Translations under genes and position numbers: made by a program | Part shown: positions 10,801 to 19,597 of the stretch, piece by piece | Layout: each line of letters starts with the position of its first letter | Position numbering within the stretch: the first letter of the stretch is position 1 | From: Streptosporangiales bacterium | Lineage (GTDB): Bacteria > Actinomycetota > Actinomycetes > Streptosporangiales > WHST01 | Assembly: GCA_009379955.1 (NCBI GenBank) | Contig: WHST01000018.1 | Location: 1-64,000, forward strand | Direction of reading: 5' to 3' | Length of the DNA stretch: 64,000 nt | The notes under the pieces: model-generated | Database searches by the model: none | Told to the model about the DNA's origin: nothing | What the model saw: the letters and a program-made list of their open reading frames with translations, nothing else

Positions 10801-11011
10801 CCTTCCTTCCCCCTGTTCGTTGGTCGTTGAACCAACTTCCCCAGCCCGTGCATCTACCTGGGGGCCGAGCCCCCAGACCCCCACGTTCCCGGGTCGTCGT
10901 GGAATGCCTCTGGTTGGGCGCTTTGGGACTTCGTCCCTCGCTCTTCCCTTGACCTTCGGCTGCTCTCCTCGCGTCGCTTCGCTGCGGTCTGGGGGGTGAC
11001 CGGTTGTGTGG

Positions 11012-11911
11012 TCAGGTGAGTGGTGGGGTGGTGCTGGGGAGGCGGTAGCGGTTGCCTTTCAGGGGCTCTACCAGGCCGTCGGATACCAGGGTGTCTAGGG
11101 CTCTCGCTCGCTGGAGGGGATCCGGCCAGGTCTTGTCGAGCTCGGCGGCCGGCAGCGGAGCCGCCGAGTCGCGGAGGGCTTGTAACAGGCGGCCTCGCGC
11201 CTGGCGGTCGGTGCCCTCGTAGCGCTGGACCCTGCGGGTCCCGTCGCCGGGCGGGTAGCCCGCGCGGCGCCAGGTACACCTGCTCGTGATCGGGCATCTC
11301 TCGCACGCCGGCGACCTGGCCGTGCAGACCAGGGCGCCCAGCTCCATCGACGCGACCGCCCAGCGCGCCGCCGTCGGGCCGTCCGCAGGGACGAGGGCCT
11401 CGGCTCGGCGGCGTTCCGACACCGTGGGCGCGGCGGCCGGCAGCGCGGCGCCGCCGACCACGCGGGACAGCACCCGCCGGACGTTGGTGTCGAGGACGAC
11501 ATGACGGCGCTGGTGGGCGAACGACGCCACGGCCGCCGCCGTGTAGTCGCCGACGCCCGGGAGCGCGACGAGATCGTCGTACGAGGCCGGCACCGCTCCG
11601 CTGTGGCGTTCGACCACGGCACGGGCGGCGGCGTGCAGGCGCAGCGCGCGGCGCGGGTACCCCAGCCGACTCCAGGCGCGTACGGCCTCCCCCGGCTCCT
11701 CCGCGGCCAGCGCCGCCGGGGTCGGCCACCGGTCGAGCCAGGACAGGTACGCGGGCAGCACCCGGCCGACGGGCGTCTGCTGGAGCATGAACTCGCTGAC
11801 GAGCACCGCCCACGCCGACGCCCCCGGATCCCTCCACGGGAGGTCGCGCGCGTGCCGGGCGTACCAGTCGAGGACCTCGCGCACCAGGGGATCGGGGGCG
11901 GTCACCGTCAC
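11012..11911 (-). CDS. mutY: A/G-specific adenine glycosylase
   Basis: MutY removes adenine mispaired with 8-oxoguanine. The 299-aa protein shows LPWR (24-27), the catalytic glutamate E40 in SEFMLQQT, the helix-hairpin-helix LPGVGDYTAAAV and the aspartate in LDTNVRRV. A [4Fe-4S] loop C-x6-C-x2-C-x5-C lies near residue 200 (CTARSPACERCPITSRC). The C-terminal half is shorter than in E. coli and carries only a small winged-helix-like end (LLQALRDS ... DGLVEPLKGNRYRLP), as in other actinobacteria, without a full NUDIX-type 8-oxoG domain. Start is GTG. In actinobacteria mutY commonly lies near disA and radA, as here. Confidence 0.95.
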   Translation of the reverse strand: MTVTAPDPLVREVLDWYARHARDLPWRDPGASAWAVLVSEFMLQQTPVGRVLPAYLSWLDRWPTPAALAAEEPGEAVRAWSRLGYPRRALRLHAAARAVVERHSGAVPASYDDLVALPGVGDYTAAAVASFAHQRRHVVLDTNVRRVLSRVVGGAALPAAAPTVSERRRAEALVPADGPTAARWAVASMELGALVCTARSPACERCPITSRCTWRRAGYPPGDGTRRVQRYEGTDRQARGRLLQALRDSAAPLPAAELDKTWPDPLQRARALDTLVSDGLVEPLKGNRYRLPSTTPPLT

Positions 11912-12032
11912 GGACCGATCGTCACATACGGGTCCGGAGGCGTGGAGAGCGGTGCCGGACCGCCGCGGCGACTTCGGGGCGTGTCCGGCGTGCCGTCGCG
12001 ATGTTGCGCGCTGACCGTTTTATGGTCGAAGC

Positions 12033-12752
12033 GTGGACACGCTGCGTAATCCCTCGGGACCGCTGCCTGCCAGCACCTACTGGCGTCGGCGGCTCGTGAT
12101 CATCGGCGTGCTCCTGGCCGTCGTCGCGGGGGTCGTCTGGGCCTGCGCGAACAACTCCGGCGCCGAACAGAAGCCCACCGGGGCCGCCGGCACGCCGACG
12201 GACATCCCGACCGTGCCGGCCGATACGGTGAGCCCGACACCCACCCCGACCCCCACCGGGACCGGTACGACCGGCACCGGAGAGCCGACGGGCACCGCGA
12301 CCACGGGCACGACCTCGGCGAAGGCGTCGCCGTCGCTCAGCACCAGGAACGGCAAGCTGTTGTGCCCGGCGAGCGACCTGCGGGTGAGCGTCCGCTCGGA
12401 CCAGAAGTTCTACTCCGCCGGCCAGCAGCCGAAGTTCACGCTCATCGTGGTCAACCTCCGCAAGAAGCCGTGCTACGTCGACGTCGGGTCGAGCGCTCTC
12501 GGGGTCACCGTCATCTCGGGCAAGGACCGCGTCTGGTCCACCGTGGACTGCGCGAAGTCGCCGGCGGAGAAGCTACGCAGGTTCGAGAGCGGCGACGTCT
12601 ACACCGCCACCGCCAGCTGGAAGAAGACCAGGTCCGCGAAGGGCTGCCCCGCCACCAAGGGCACGGCCAAACCCGGCTACTACGTGCTCGACGGGCATGT
12701 CGGCAAGGTGAAGCCGGAGGAGCGATCGGTCTTCGTGCTGGAGAAGGGCTGA
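12033..12752 (+). CDS. membrane-anchored secreted protein with Thr/Pro linker
   Basis: The 239-aa product has a basic N-terminus and a single hydrophobic helix (about residues 21-41, LVIIGVLLAVVAGVVWACA). A low-complexity Thr/Pro/Gly linker (about 45-100, repeats of PTPTPTG) follows, then a compact C-terminal domain of about 135 residues with four cysteines (LCPASD, KPCYVDV, VDCAKS, KGCPATK) that could form two disulphides. This architecture is a surface domain held away from the membrane. The β-rich pattern resembles DUF4232-like extracellular domains but I cannot assign it. It is the conserved neighbour of mutY/disA in some actinomycetes. GTG start. Confidence 0.7.
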   Translation: MDTLRNPSGPLPASTYWRRRLVIIGVLLAVVAGVVWACANNSGAEQKPTGAAGTPTDIPTVPADTVSPTPTPTPTGTGTTGTGEPTGTATTGTTSAKASPSLSTRNGKLLCPASDLRVSVRSDQKFYSAGQQPKFTLIVVNLRKKPCYVDVGSSALGVTVISGKDRVWSTVDCAKSPAEKLRRFESGDVYTATASWKKTRSAKGCPATKGTAKPGYYVLDGHVGKVKPEERSVFVLEKG

Positions 12753-12808
12753 CCCGCGAGTTTCGATGGCGTGGAACGACACGCCGCAGGGCTCACGTCA
12801 CTGCGATC

Positions 12809-13453
12809 ATGCGCGACCTCGAAGCCATTGACCCGTCCTCGGTCCGCCGCCTGCCGGCCGCCCACCAGCACTTCCTGCGACCGCTCGGCCTGATCCTCGT
12901 CATGAACGGCGTCAACCTTCTCACCTCGACCCTCCTCGACGACGCCCCGAGCGCCGGTGCCGTACTCGACGGTCTCGGCCTCGTCGCCGGCGCCGTCAGC
13001 CTGCTCGTCGCGCCGTTGCTCATCGTCGCGCCGCGGCTGACGTGGGCCCGGCTGGAGGGCACGACCCTGGTCACCAGGCACGTGTTCGTCACGCGCAGGG
13101 TGGACCTTGCCGCCGCCCGGGTACGGATCACCAACCATCTGCTGGTGGCCAAGGACGACCTCTCCGGTCGCTCGGTCTCCCAGCCGCTGCTCAGTGAGGG
13201 TGCGCCGCTGGCGTCCGCCGACCTGCTCGCACTGGCCGACGCGGTCCACCGGGTGGAGGGGCAGGCGAGTGGCGCGTCCACGGCGGCGGAGACGGCCGGT
13301 GCCCTGCGTGACCTGGCGACCAACGAGCCACTCAGGCACAGTCTCAGTGGCCGGAAGAACCGGCTCGTGTCGGTCATGTACGTCCTGGCCTGGATCGTCT
13401 GTGGCCTGACGGTGCTCGCCATCCTGATCCGGTTGCTCGACTTCTCGTCCTGA
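12809..13453 (+). CDS. membrane protein with PH-like domain
   Basis: The 214-aa protein begins at ATG 12809 (no strong ribosome site; an upstream extension reads through the preceding gene). Two adjacent hydrophobic segments (about residues 22-40 and 50-72) precede a soluble part with RLEGTTLVTRHVFVTRRVDLAAARVRI, and a last helix (about 190-210) ends the protein. The LEGT.L..R..F.T.RVDLA.AR pattern recurs in the protein at 23651-24223, so the two are distant paralogues. The motif order looks like bacterial PH-type membrane proteins. It lies 56 bp after the Thr/Pro-linker protein in the same direction. Function unknown. Confidence 0.65.
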   Translation: MRDLEAIDPSSVRRLPAAHQHFLRPLGLILVMNGVNLLTSTLLDDAPSAGAVLDGLGLVAGAVSLLVAPLLIVAPRLTWARLEGTTLVTRHVFVTRRVDLAAARVRITNHLLVAKDDLSGRSVSQPLLSEGAPLASADLLALADAVHRVEGQASGASTAAETAGALRDLATNEPLRHSLSGRKNRLVSVMYVLAWIVCGLTVLAILIRLLDFSS

Positions 13454-13468
13454 AGACCGTCTGCGGCA

Positions 13469-14015
13469 CTACGGGTCGGCGATGCGGGAGAAGACGACCG
13501 CGTCCGTACGTCGTCCGCCGAAGGTGAGGAAGCTGCGCAGCACGCCCTCGCGCTCGAACCCCGCGGCCAGCAGGGCGCGTTGCGACGCGGCGTTGTCGGG
13601 CTCGACCCAGGCCTCCACCCCGGGAGAGGCCGAGACGGTCGAGGCCCCAGGCCGTCATGAGCCGAACCGCACGGGTGGCGCGACCGGCGCCGCGGGCGCT
13701 CGGCACGATCCAGTAGCCGAGGCCGCCGACGCCACACTGCGGCCGCAGCGTGAGGATCACCAGGCCGACGGCTCGGTCGGTGGCGCTGTCGGCGATCGCG
13801 AGCGACACGCCGTGGCGGTCGGTGAGCCGGCTCCACTGCCGATGCACGAACGCCACGCCCTCCTCGGGCGTGAACACCGAGGGCACGGTCGTGTAGTGCG
13901 GGATGAGCGGGTCGTGAGCGGCCTCCTCGACGCACCCGATGTCGTCCTCGGCCCACGGGCGAAGGCGCAGCGTGCCGTCGTCGATGACGGGATCGGGGTA
14001 CGCGAGCGTCGTCAT
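13469..14015 (-). pseudogene. GNAT acetyltransferase with +1 frameshift
   Basis: The first 130 residues (MTTLAYPDPVIDDGTLRLRPWAEDD to LMTAWGLDRLGLS) are a RimJ/RimL-type GNAT. After LGLSR the frame becomes Arg/Gly-rich nonsense. One base less in the C-run at 13618-13621 (CCCC for an expected CCC; GGGG on the coding strand) restores EAWVEPDNAASQRALLAAGF, the standard GNAT acetyl-CoA end, then FGGRRTDAVVFSRIADP and a TAG at 13469-13471. The repaired protein would be 181 aa, a usual length. Either a recent inactivating insertion or a homopolymer sequencing error. Left unrepaired, the frame runs on to overlap the end of the neighbouring gene (13374). Confidence 0.8.
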
Positions 14016-14021
14016 CGTCGC

Positions 14022-15149
14022 TCAGTTGAACCGGTCGACGAGCGAGACCTCGGCGATCCGTGACAGGCCCTCGCGTACGGCGCGTGCGCGCAGCTCGCCG
14101 ATGCCCTCGACGAGCTGGAGCTCCTCGACGCTGGCGGCGAGGAGCTCCTGCAGCCGGCCGAAGTGGTTGACGAGTCGGTCGCACACGGCCTGCGGGAGGC
14201 GCGGCAGCTTGGCGAGCAGACGGTAGCCGCGCGGGCTCACGACGCTGTCGAGCACCTCGCTGCCGCCGAAGCCGAAGGCGCGGGTCACGGAGCCGATGTC
14301 GAGCATCTCGGTGTCGCCGAGCCCTTCGAGCGCGGCGAGCACGAGGGGGGTGAGCTCGGCCGGGTCGCCCGGTGCGTAGTCGCGCACCACGAGGTCGCGG
14401 TCGGGCTCGATGCCCGCGACGAGTTCGTTGAGCTGCAACGAGAGCAACCGGCCGTCGGTGCCGAGCTCGACGACGTAGGCCTCGATCTCGGCGGCGATGC
14501 GCCGCACCATGTCGAGGCGCTGGACCACCGTGCAGACGTCGCGGACGGTGACGTGGTCCTCGATCTCGAGGGCGGACAGGCCGCGGGACACCTCGTCGTA
14601 CCTGAGCCGGTAGCGCTCCAGGGTCTGCAACGCCTGGTTGGCGCTGAACAGGATCGTCGCCGGCTGCTCGATGACGTGGCGCCGGTCGCCGACGTACAGC
14701 TGGATGATCCGCATCGACTGGCTGACGGTGATGACGGGCCGTCCCGTCTGCAACGCGACGCGGGCCGCGGTGCGGTGCCTGGTGCCGGACTCCATCGTCG
14801 GGATCGACGGGTCGGGCATCAGGTGGACGTTGACCCGCAGGATGCGGTTGTGCCCGCTGTCGAGGACGATCGCGCCGTCCATCTTCGCGAGCTCGCGCAA
14901 CCGCTGCCCGGTGAGCTCGACGTTGAGGCCGAAACCTCCGGTGCACAACGAGTCGACCGTGCGGTCGTGGCCCAGCACGATGAGGGCGCCGGTGTTGCCG
15001 CGGAGGATGCGCTCGAGCCCGTCACGCATCGCCGTGCCTGGGGCGACGGCGGCAAGGGTCACCCGCAGCAGTTCGCCGTAGTCCTTGACCACCTGGTGTT
15101 CCGCCCCGGTTCCGTACAACTGGCCTCGCCGCGGATCCCCTCCGGTCAC
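14022..15149 (-). CDS. disA: diadenylate cyclase / DNA integrity scanning protein DisA
   Basis: DisA makes the second messenger c-di-AMP from two ATP and scans DNA for branched intermediates. In this 375-aa protein the DAC domain carries DGA (residues 91-93) and RHRTA (124-128). A helical spine follows and the C-terminal helix-hairpin-helix domain ends the protein (LQLVEGIGELRARAVREGL). The start was fixed at GTG 15149 because it overlaps the radA stop by 4 bp (GTGA); the frame is open for 34 more residues upstream inside radA, and later alternatives near VVKDYGELLR would remove about 20 residues. The radA-disA operon is a standard actinobacterial arrangement. Confidence 0.95.
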   Translation of the reverse strand: MTGGDPRRGQLYGTGAEHQVVKDYGELLRVTLAAVAPGTAMRDGLERILRGNTGALIVLGHDRTVDSLCTGGFGLNVELTGQRLRELAKMDGAIVLDSGHNRILRVNVHLMPDPSIPTMESGTRHRTAARVALQTGRPVITVSQSMRIIQLYVGDRRHVIEQPATILFSANQALQTLERYRLRYDEVSRGLSALEIEDHVTVRDVCTVVQRLDMVRRIAAEIEAYVVELGTDGRLLSLQLNELVAGIEPDRDLVVRDYAPGDPAELTPLVLAALEGLGDTEMLDIGSVTRAFGFGGSEVLDSVVSPRGYRLLAKLPRLPQAVCDRLVNHFGRLQELLAASVEELQLVEGIGELRARAVREGLSRIAEVSLVDRFN

Positions 15150-16645
15150 GGCGAAATCGGTCGTAAGTGTACAGGTCGGGAAGCCGGCGCCCGCCGCCCA
15201 CGGCCTCCGCGGTACGGCGAGCGCGCCGGAGCCTGGTGGGGGACGGGCCACTCGGCGGGTCGAGCCGCGACTCGGCCGGGTCTGGTGCCGAGCCCGATCG
15301 CCAGCAGCGCGGCTCCGACGTCGGCGACCTCGACCACCTCGATCCCCCGGGGAACGGGACCGGGGTCGGGCGGGACGAGCGCGCGGGTGAAGCCGAGCCG
15401 TGCCGCCTCGGCCAGCCGCTGCCTGACGTCAGGGATCCGGCGGACCTCCCCGGCGAGGCCGACCTCGCCGATCGCGGCGGTCATCGACTGCCCCGGCTGG
15501 TCGGTGGCCGCGCTCGCGACCGCGAGCGCCACGGCGAGGTCGACCGCCGGCTCGGCCAGCCGAACGCCGCCGACGGTGGCCGCGAAGACGTCGGACGTCG
15601 CGAGCGGCAGCCGCGCCCTGCGCTGCAGGACGGCGAGTACGAGTGCCAGCCGCGAGCCGTCGAGGCCCGAGGTGGTGCGGCGCGGCGAGCTGCCGGACAT
15701 CGGCGCCACGAGCGCCTGCACCTCGGCCACGAGCGGTCGCCGGCCCTCGAGTGCCACGGTGACGCTGGTGCCCGACACGGGCTTGTCGCGCTTGCTGAGG
15801 AACAGGCCGCTGGGATCGGGCAATGAAGTGATGCCCCCGGCGCCGAGGTCGAAGCAGCCGACCTCCTCGGTGGGACCGAAGCGGTTCTTCACGGCGCGGA
15901 CCATGCGCAGCCTGGTGTGCCGGTCGCCCTCGAACGACAGCACGACGTCGACGAGGTGCTCCATCACGCGTGGCCCGGCGACGGTGCCGTCCTTGGTGAC
16001 GTGACCGACGAGGATGGTGGGGATGCCGCGCTCCTTGGCGACCCGGACGAGGGCCGCCGCGACCGCGCGGACCTGCGAGACGCCGCCCGCGACGCCGTCG
16101 GTGTCGGCGGTGGCGATGGTCTGAACGGAGTCGACGACCAGCAGCGACGGACGTACCTGCTCGAGGTGACCGAGCACCGCGCCGAGGTCGGTCTCCGCGG
16201 CCAGGAACAGGGCGGGAGCCAGCGCGCCGACGCGGTCGGCCCGCAGCCGCACCTGGGCCGCGGACTCCTCGCCGGTGACGTACAGCGCGGGCGAGCCGCT
16301 GCGCGCGGCCTCGGCCGCGACCTCGAGCAGGAGCGTCGACTTGCCCACGCCGGGCTCGCCGTGGAGCAGCACGGCCGCGCCCTCGACCAGCCCGCCGCCG
16401 AGCACGCGGTCGAGCTCGGGCACGCCGGTCGGCCGGTGCTGCGCGTCGACCGCCGGCACATCGACGATGCGCCGTGCCGGCGCCGAGACCGGGCCCGGTG
16501 TCGTGCGCACCGACGTCGGCGCGGCCTGCCGCTCGCCGACCGTGCCCCATGCCTGGCACTCGCCGCACCGGCCGACCCACCTACCGGTCTGCCAGCCGCA
16601 CTCGGCACACCGGTACGTCGCGCGCTCCGCCGCCTTCTTCACCAT
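15146..16645 (-). CDS. radA: DNA repair protein RadA
   Basis: RadA is a RecA-like branch-migration helicase. The 499-aa product has an N-terminal zinc finger with Cys 13, 16, 27 and 30 (YRCAECGW ... GRCGECQAWG), Walker A GEPGVGKST (96-104), the RadA-specific KNRFG motif (about 250) and the C-terminal Lon-protease-like domain (LVAPMSGSSPRRTTSGLD, GEVGLAGEVRRIPDVRQRL). About 50 Arg/Pro-rich residues extend beyond the usual end (ARPAEWPVPHQAP onward). Start is ATG 16645; a longer frame exists but the zinc finger should sit near the N-terminus. Its stop overlaps disA by 4 bp. Confidence 0.96.
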   Translation of the reverse strand: MVKKAAERATYRCAECGWQTGRWVGRCGECQAWGTVGERQAAPTSVRTTPGPVSAPARRIVDVPAVDAQHRPTGVPELDRVLGGGLVEGAAVLLHGEPGVGKSTLLLEVAAEAARSGSPALYVTGEESAAQVRLRADRVGALAPALFLAAETDLGAVLGHLEQVRPSLLVVDSVQTIATADTDGVAGGVSQVRAVAAALVRVAKERGIPTILVGHVTKDGTVAGPRVMEHLVDVVLSFEGDRHTRLRMVRAVKNRFGPTEEVGCFDLGAGGITSLPDPSGLFLSKRDKPVSGTSVTVALEGRRPLVAEVQALVAPMSGSSPRRTTSGLDGSRLALVLAVLQRRARLPLATSDVFAATVGGVRLAEPAVDLAVALAVASAATDQPGQSMTAAIGEVGLAGEVRRIPDVRQRLAEAARLGFTRALVPPDPGPVPRGIEVVEVADVGAALLAIGLGTRPGRVAARPAEWPVPHQAPARSPYRGGRGRRAPASRPVHLRPISP

Positions 16646-16725
16646 GCCGAGCACCGTAGGCCCGCCCACCGACAGTCGACGCCGGGCCACGCCGTCGGCC
16701 GCAACCGCGGACGGCGCCAGCTCTC

Positions 16726-16803
16726 CTCGTTGATCACGTCAACGTGATCAACGAGGACTTCACCTCGTGCAGGGACGAGGTGAAGTCCATGTTCGTGAGA
16801 TGA
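16726..16803 (+). repeat. R1 dispersed double-hairpin repeat, copy 1
   Basis: Hairpin A (16729-16752) has 10-bp arms GTTGATCACG / CGTGATCAAC around TCAA. Hairpin B (16755-16788) has a 14-bp stem beginning GGACTTCACCTCGT and a GCAGGG loop. A tail GTTCGTGAGATGA follows. It lies between the end of the HAD gene and the start of radA. See copies at 28620 and 45927. Confidence 0.9.
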
Positions 16804-16818
16804 CGTGGACGGCGGGTG

Positions 16819-17514
16819 TCACAGGTCGAGCAGCGCGGGGAGCTCGGCGAGGGACGTGATGCGTTCGCCGGTCCAGGAGGCGCCCTCGTAGTCGGCGCCC
16901 GGGCGTTCGGGGCGTTCGGCGTCGAGGTGGATCGTCCTGATGCCGAGCGCCGCGGCACCGGTGAGCTCGTTGCTGTTGCCGTCGCCGACGTACATGCAGT
17001 GCTCCGGCGCGACCCCGAGCGCCTCGTACGCCGTGGCGTACATGACGGGATCGGGCTTGCGGGTGCCCATCGCCGAGGAGAACACGGCGACCGGGAAGTA
17101 CGCCGCCATCGGTGTGGTCGGCCAGATGTCCTCGACGTCGGGGGAGCAGTCGCTCACCAGTGCCAGTGGCACGCCGGCGTCGCGCAGCCGGCGCAGGGTC
17201 GGCAGGGTGACGTCGCGTGGAGTCATCCAGCGCCGCATCGACGCGATACGGGCCGCCTCGGCGGCCTCGACCTGGGCGTCGGTGACCGGAACGCCGGCGC
17301 CGGCGCAGATCTGCTGGATGCTCGTGGCGAAGTCGAGCGTTCCCGCCATCCGTTGTGGCCGGGTGCGGGTGAACCCGTCGCCGACCACGTCGACGGGCAG
17401 GCCGAGCGGCTCTGCCAGCCGGCGCATCTGCTCGTCCCAGCTCTCCTCGGGTCCCGCGGGTACGAGCGTGCCGAAGAAGTCGAACAGCACCGCCCCGGGA
17501 CGGCCGTCCGTCAT
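16819..17514 (-). CDS. HAD-superfamily hydrolase
   Basis: The 231-aa product is a subfamily I HAD phosphatase. It has motif I DFFGTLVP with nucleophile D12, motif II S in LVSDCSPD, the Lys of motif III in GTRKPDPVMY, and motif IV YVGDGNSNEL. The second position after the nucleophile is Phe (DFF), so the usual second catalytic Asp (DxD) is missing; DxF variants are known among HAD dehalogenase-like enzymes that can still act as phosphatases. Start ATG 17514 is 5 bases after the stop of the upstream Cys-rich gene, indicating an operon. Substrate unknown; the sequence is closest to phosphoglycolate phosphatase/dehalogenase-like members. Confidence 0.85.
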   Translation of the reverse strand: MTDGRPGAVLFDFFGTLVPAGPEESWDEQMRRLAEPLGLPVDVVGDGFTRTRPQRMAGTLDFATSIQQICAGAGVPVTDAQVEAAEAARIASMRRWMTPRDVTLPTLRRLRDAGVPLALVSDCSPDVEDIWPTTPMAAYFPVAVFSSAMGTRKPDPVMYATAYEALGVAPEHCMYVGDGNSNELTGAAALGIRTIHLDAERPERPGADYEGASWTGERITSLAELPALLDL

Positions 17515-17519
17515 CGCGG

Positions 17520-18299
17520 TCAGACCTCGACGATCGGCAACGATCGCTTGCCGGCCGGGAGCGGTGGATCGGCGGGATGCCTGGCGACGAGCCCGTCGCG
17601 GTGGCGCTGGTCGCAGATGTCGGCGAGCACCTCGTACGCCTTGGCGCCCATCAGCTCGCGGAGCTCGGGGGCGTACGAGACGTACAGCGGGTCGGCGCCG
17701 ACGTGCGCCTCCGTGGCGCTCGAGCACCACCAGGCGAACTCGTGGCCGCCAGGCCCCCACGCGCGGCGGTCGAACTCGCCGATCGAGATGACGAGCACGC
17801 GGGTGTCGTCGGGACGGTCGACCCAGTCGTACGTGCGGCGCACCGGCACCTGCCAGCAGACCTCGGGTTTGGTCTCATGGATGGGCTGGTCACGCTCGAG
17901 TGCGAGCTTGTGCAGGGCGCAGCCCTTGCCCGCGGCGAACCCCGGCCGGTTCAGGAAGATGCACGCGCCGTCGACGGTGCGGGTCTGCTTCTCGCCGTCG
18001 TCGTCGCGCATGAAGATGCCGCCGTCGCGACCCTCGTCGTGGTACTCCCACAGCTCGGGGGTGAGCTCGGCGGCGTACTTCCTGACGCGCTTGCGGTCGG
18101 CCTTGTCGGTGAAGTGCGCGCCGAGCGTGCAGCACCCGTCGTCCGGGCGGTCGGCGTAGATGCCCTTGCAGCCGTTGCCGAAGATGCACGTGTACTGCGA
18201 GCACAGGTATGTCAGGTCACAACGGAAGACCTGCTCGTCGTCGTCGGGGTCGGGGAACTCGACCCATTCGCGGGGGAAGTCAAGACCTACCTCGGGCAC
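17520..18299 (-). CDS. Cys-rich conserved protein (YkgJ/DUF3109-like)
   Basis: The 259-aa protein carries many cysteines clustered as in metal-binding proteins. The N-terminal part has [24 protein letters not shown] and [11 protein letters not shown]; later come [22 protein letters not shown] and [12 protein letters not shown]. The pattern of CxxxxC and CxLH near a bound aromatic residue is reminiscent of the YkgJ/DUF3109 family of putative Fe-S or zinc proteins. It begins with GTG and is followed after 5 bp of gap by the HAD gene. Conserved in actinobacteria as a hypothetical protein; function not known to me. Soluble, no signal peptide. Confidence 0.65.
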   Translation of the reverse strand: MPEVGLDFPREWVEFPDPDDDEQVFRCDLTYLCSQYTCIFGNGCKGIYADRPDDGCCTLGAHFTDKADRKRVRKYAAELTPELWEYHDEGRDGGIFMRDDDGEKQTRTVDGACIFLNRPGFAAGKGCALHKLALERDQPIHETKPEVCWQVPVRRTYDWVDRPDDTRVLVISIGEFDRRAWGPGGHEFAWWCSSATEAHVGADPLYVSYAPELRELMGAKAYEVLADICDQRHRDGLVARHPADPPLPAGKRSLPIVEV

Positions 18300-18345
18300 C
18301 GCTCAACGATACGCGTGCCACCGCCAGCTGCGACGCGTGGGGCGG

Positions 18346-19572
18346 TCACTCGGCGCGTCGTAAGGCCCACGGATTCCACGCGATCGCGGCGGCCGCCAGC
18401 AGGGTGGACGACGCCATCAGCACGTACGCCACGGGGAAGCCGCCGACCGCGTCGGCGAGCAGTGCGCCACCGCCGGGGGCCAGTGCGATCACGGCGGTGA
18501 TCGGAGCGCTGAAGACGCCGTTCCTGCGGCCGAATCCCCGCGTGCCCCAGCGGTCTGCGACGGCGGTGGCCTGCAGCAGCGTGAACGAGCCGCGCACGGC
18601 GCCCGCGACGACGGCGACGCCGATGAGGACCGCGGTGGGTCCGGGAATCAGGCCGAGGGCGACGATGGTCGCGGCGCCGGCGGCGACGATCCCCGCGGTA
18701 CGCACGCGCGGCGTCGTCCGCCGGGACAGCGAGGCATAGCCGAGCCGGCCGAGCAACTGGCCCGCGCCGCAGAGGCCGAGCGCGATCGCGGCGAGGTGGG
18801 TGCCGATCCCGCGCGAGGTGAGCAGCGGTACCAGGTTGACCGTCGCCGCGTACATCCCGAACGCGCCGGCGGCCATGGCGACGGTCAGGGTGACGAACGC
18901 GCCGCTGCGCAGGACGGACCTCGTCTCCGCCGGTGTCGCGTCCGGCGCCACTTGCCGTCCCCGCCGGCCGACGGGCCAGGGCGGTGTCAGACAGGTCGCG
19001 TGCAGCGGGATCGTCACGACCGCGAGGACGACGGCCAGCACGACGTACACGCCGCGCCACTCCATCCGGTCGAGCAGGACGGCGGTGAGCGGCGCGAAGA
19101 CGGTGCTGGCGAGACCGCCGACGAGCGTCAGAGTTGTCAGCGCGCGCACCCGATCGGGTCCGTACCACCGGGTGAGCGCGACGAACGCGGGCGGGTACAG
19201 GAGCATCGACTGGGCCAGTCCGGCGACGACCCACGCCCCGAAGAACAGCGGCAGTGTCGGCGCGGCCGCGATCGCGAGCACGGCGAGCACGCCGACGACC
19301 GATCCCAGCGTCATGACCCGCCGCGGACCGAACCTGTCGAGCGCCCGCCCGACCACGACCCCGGCGAGCGCGTTGACCACGGCGCCTGTCGAGAACGCCG
19401 CCATCGCCTGGGCGGTGGTCCAGCCGGTGTCGTCGGTGACCGACGCCAGCATCACGGGGAACGCGTAGTAGAGGACGCCCCAGCTGGTGATCTGCGTGGC
19501 GCAGAGGGCGACGAGCGCGCGTCGCAACCGGCGGCCGTCCGGGGTGCGTCGCGCCGGTGATCCTCCGTGCAT
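18346..19572 (-). CDS. MFS transporter (OxlT-like), divergent from ArsR-GNAT
   Basis: The 408-aa protein has 12 predicted transmembrane helices in two halves of six. Loop 2-3 carries GRALDRFGPRRVM, the MFS motif A, and the second half has the weaker copy LGRLGYASLSRR. Overall it resembles the monocarboxylate/oxalate-formate branch (TSWGVLYYAFPVMLASV, ATDDTGWT-type start, LTRWYGPDRV). It is divergently transcribed from the ArsR-GNAT fusion gene, with the candidate ArsR operator in the 65-bp gap, so the two are likely co-regulated. In that context export of an arsenical or of the substrate of the acetyltransferase is plausible, but the family alone does not say so. Confidence 0.85.
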   Translation of the reverse strand: MHGGSPARRTPDGRRLRRALVALCATQITSWGVLYYAFPVMLASVTDDTGWTTAQAMAAFSTGAVVNALAGVVVGRALDRFGPRRVMTLGSVVGVLAVLAIAAAPTLPLFFGAWVVAGLAQSMLLYPPAFVALTRWYGPDRVRALTTLTLVGGLASTVFAPLTAVLLDRMEWRGVYVVLAVVLAVVTIPLHATCLTPPWPVGRRGRQVAPDATPAETRSVLRSGAFVTLTVAMAAGAFGMYAATVNLVPLLTSRGIGTHLAAIALGLCGAGQLLGRLGYASLSRRTTPRVRTAGIVAAGAATIVALGLIPGPTAVLIGVAVVAGAVRGSFTLLQATAVADRWGTRGFGRRNGVFSAPITAVIALAPGGGALLADAVGGFPVAYVLMASSTLLAAAAIAWNPWALRRAE

Positions 19573-19597
19573 TCCGAGCGACTCTATCGACGCCCAT

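Larger units (their letters stand above)
10454..11011. other. 558-bp non-coding region with hairpins
   Basis: No convincing gene. Contents in order: an A/T-richer patch (10570-10605), a pair of inverted DnaA-box-like sequences (10602-10622), a GC hairpin (10773-10800), and a GGGGGC/GCCCCC hairpin followed by CAGACCCCC near 10859-10882, a decoration common after actinomycete genes. Simple CT-rich sequence (about 10900-10990) runs up to the mutY stop. It separates convergent genes, so terminators from both sides are expected. Confidence 0.7.

Noticed and set aside
10859-10882. GGGGGC..GCCCCC hairpin with CAGACCCCC as a novel element
   Set aside because: This is a common decoration in actinomycete intergenic regions, so it is not reported as new.
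13374-13630. Arg/Gly-rich C-terminus of the GNAT gene as a real basic extension
   Set aside because: The other frame encodes an exact GNAT C-terminus, so the basic tail is a frameshift product.
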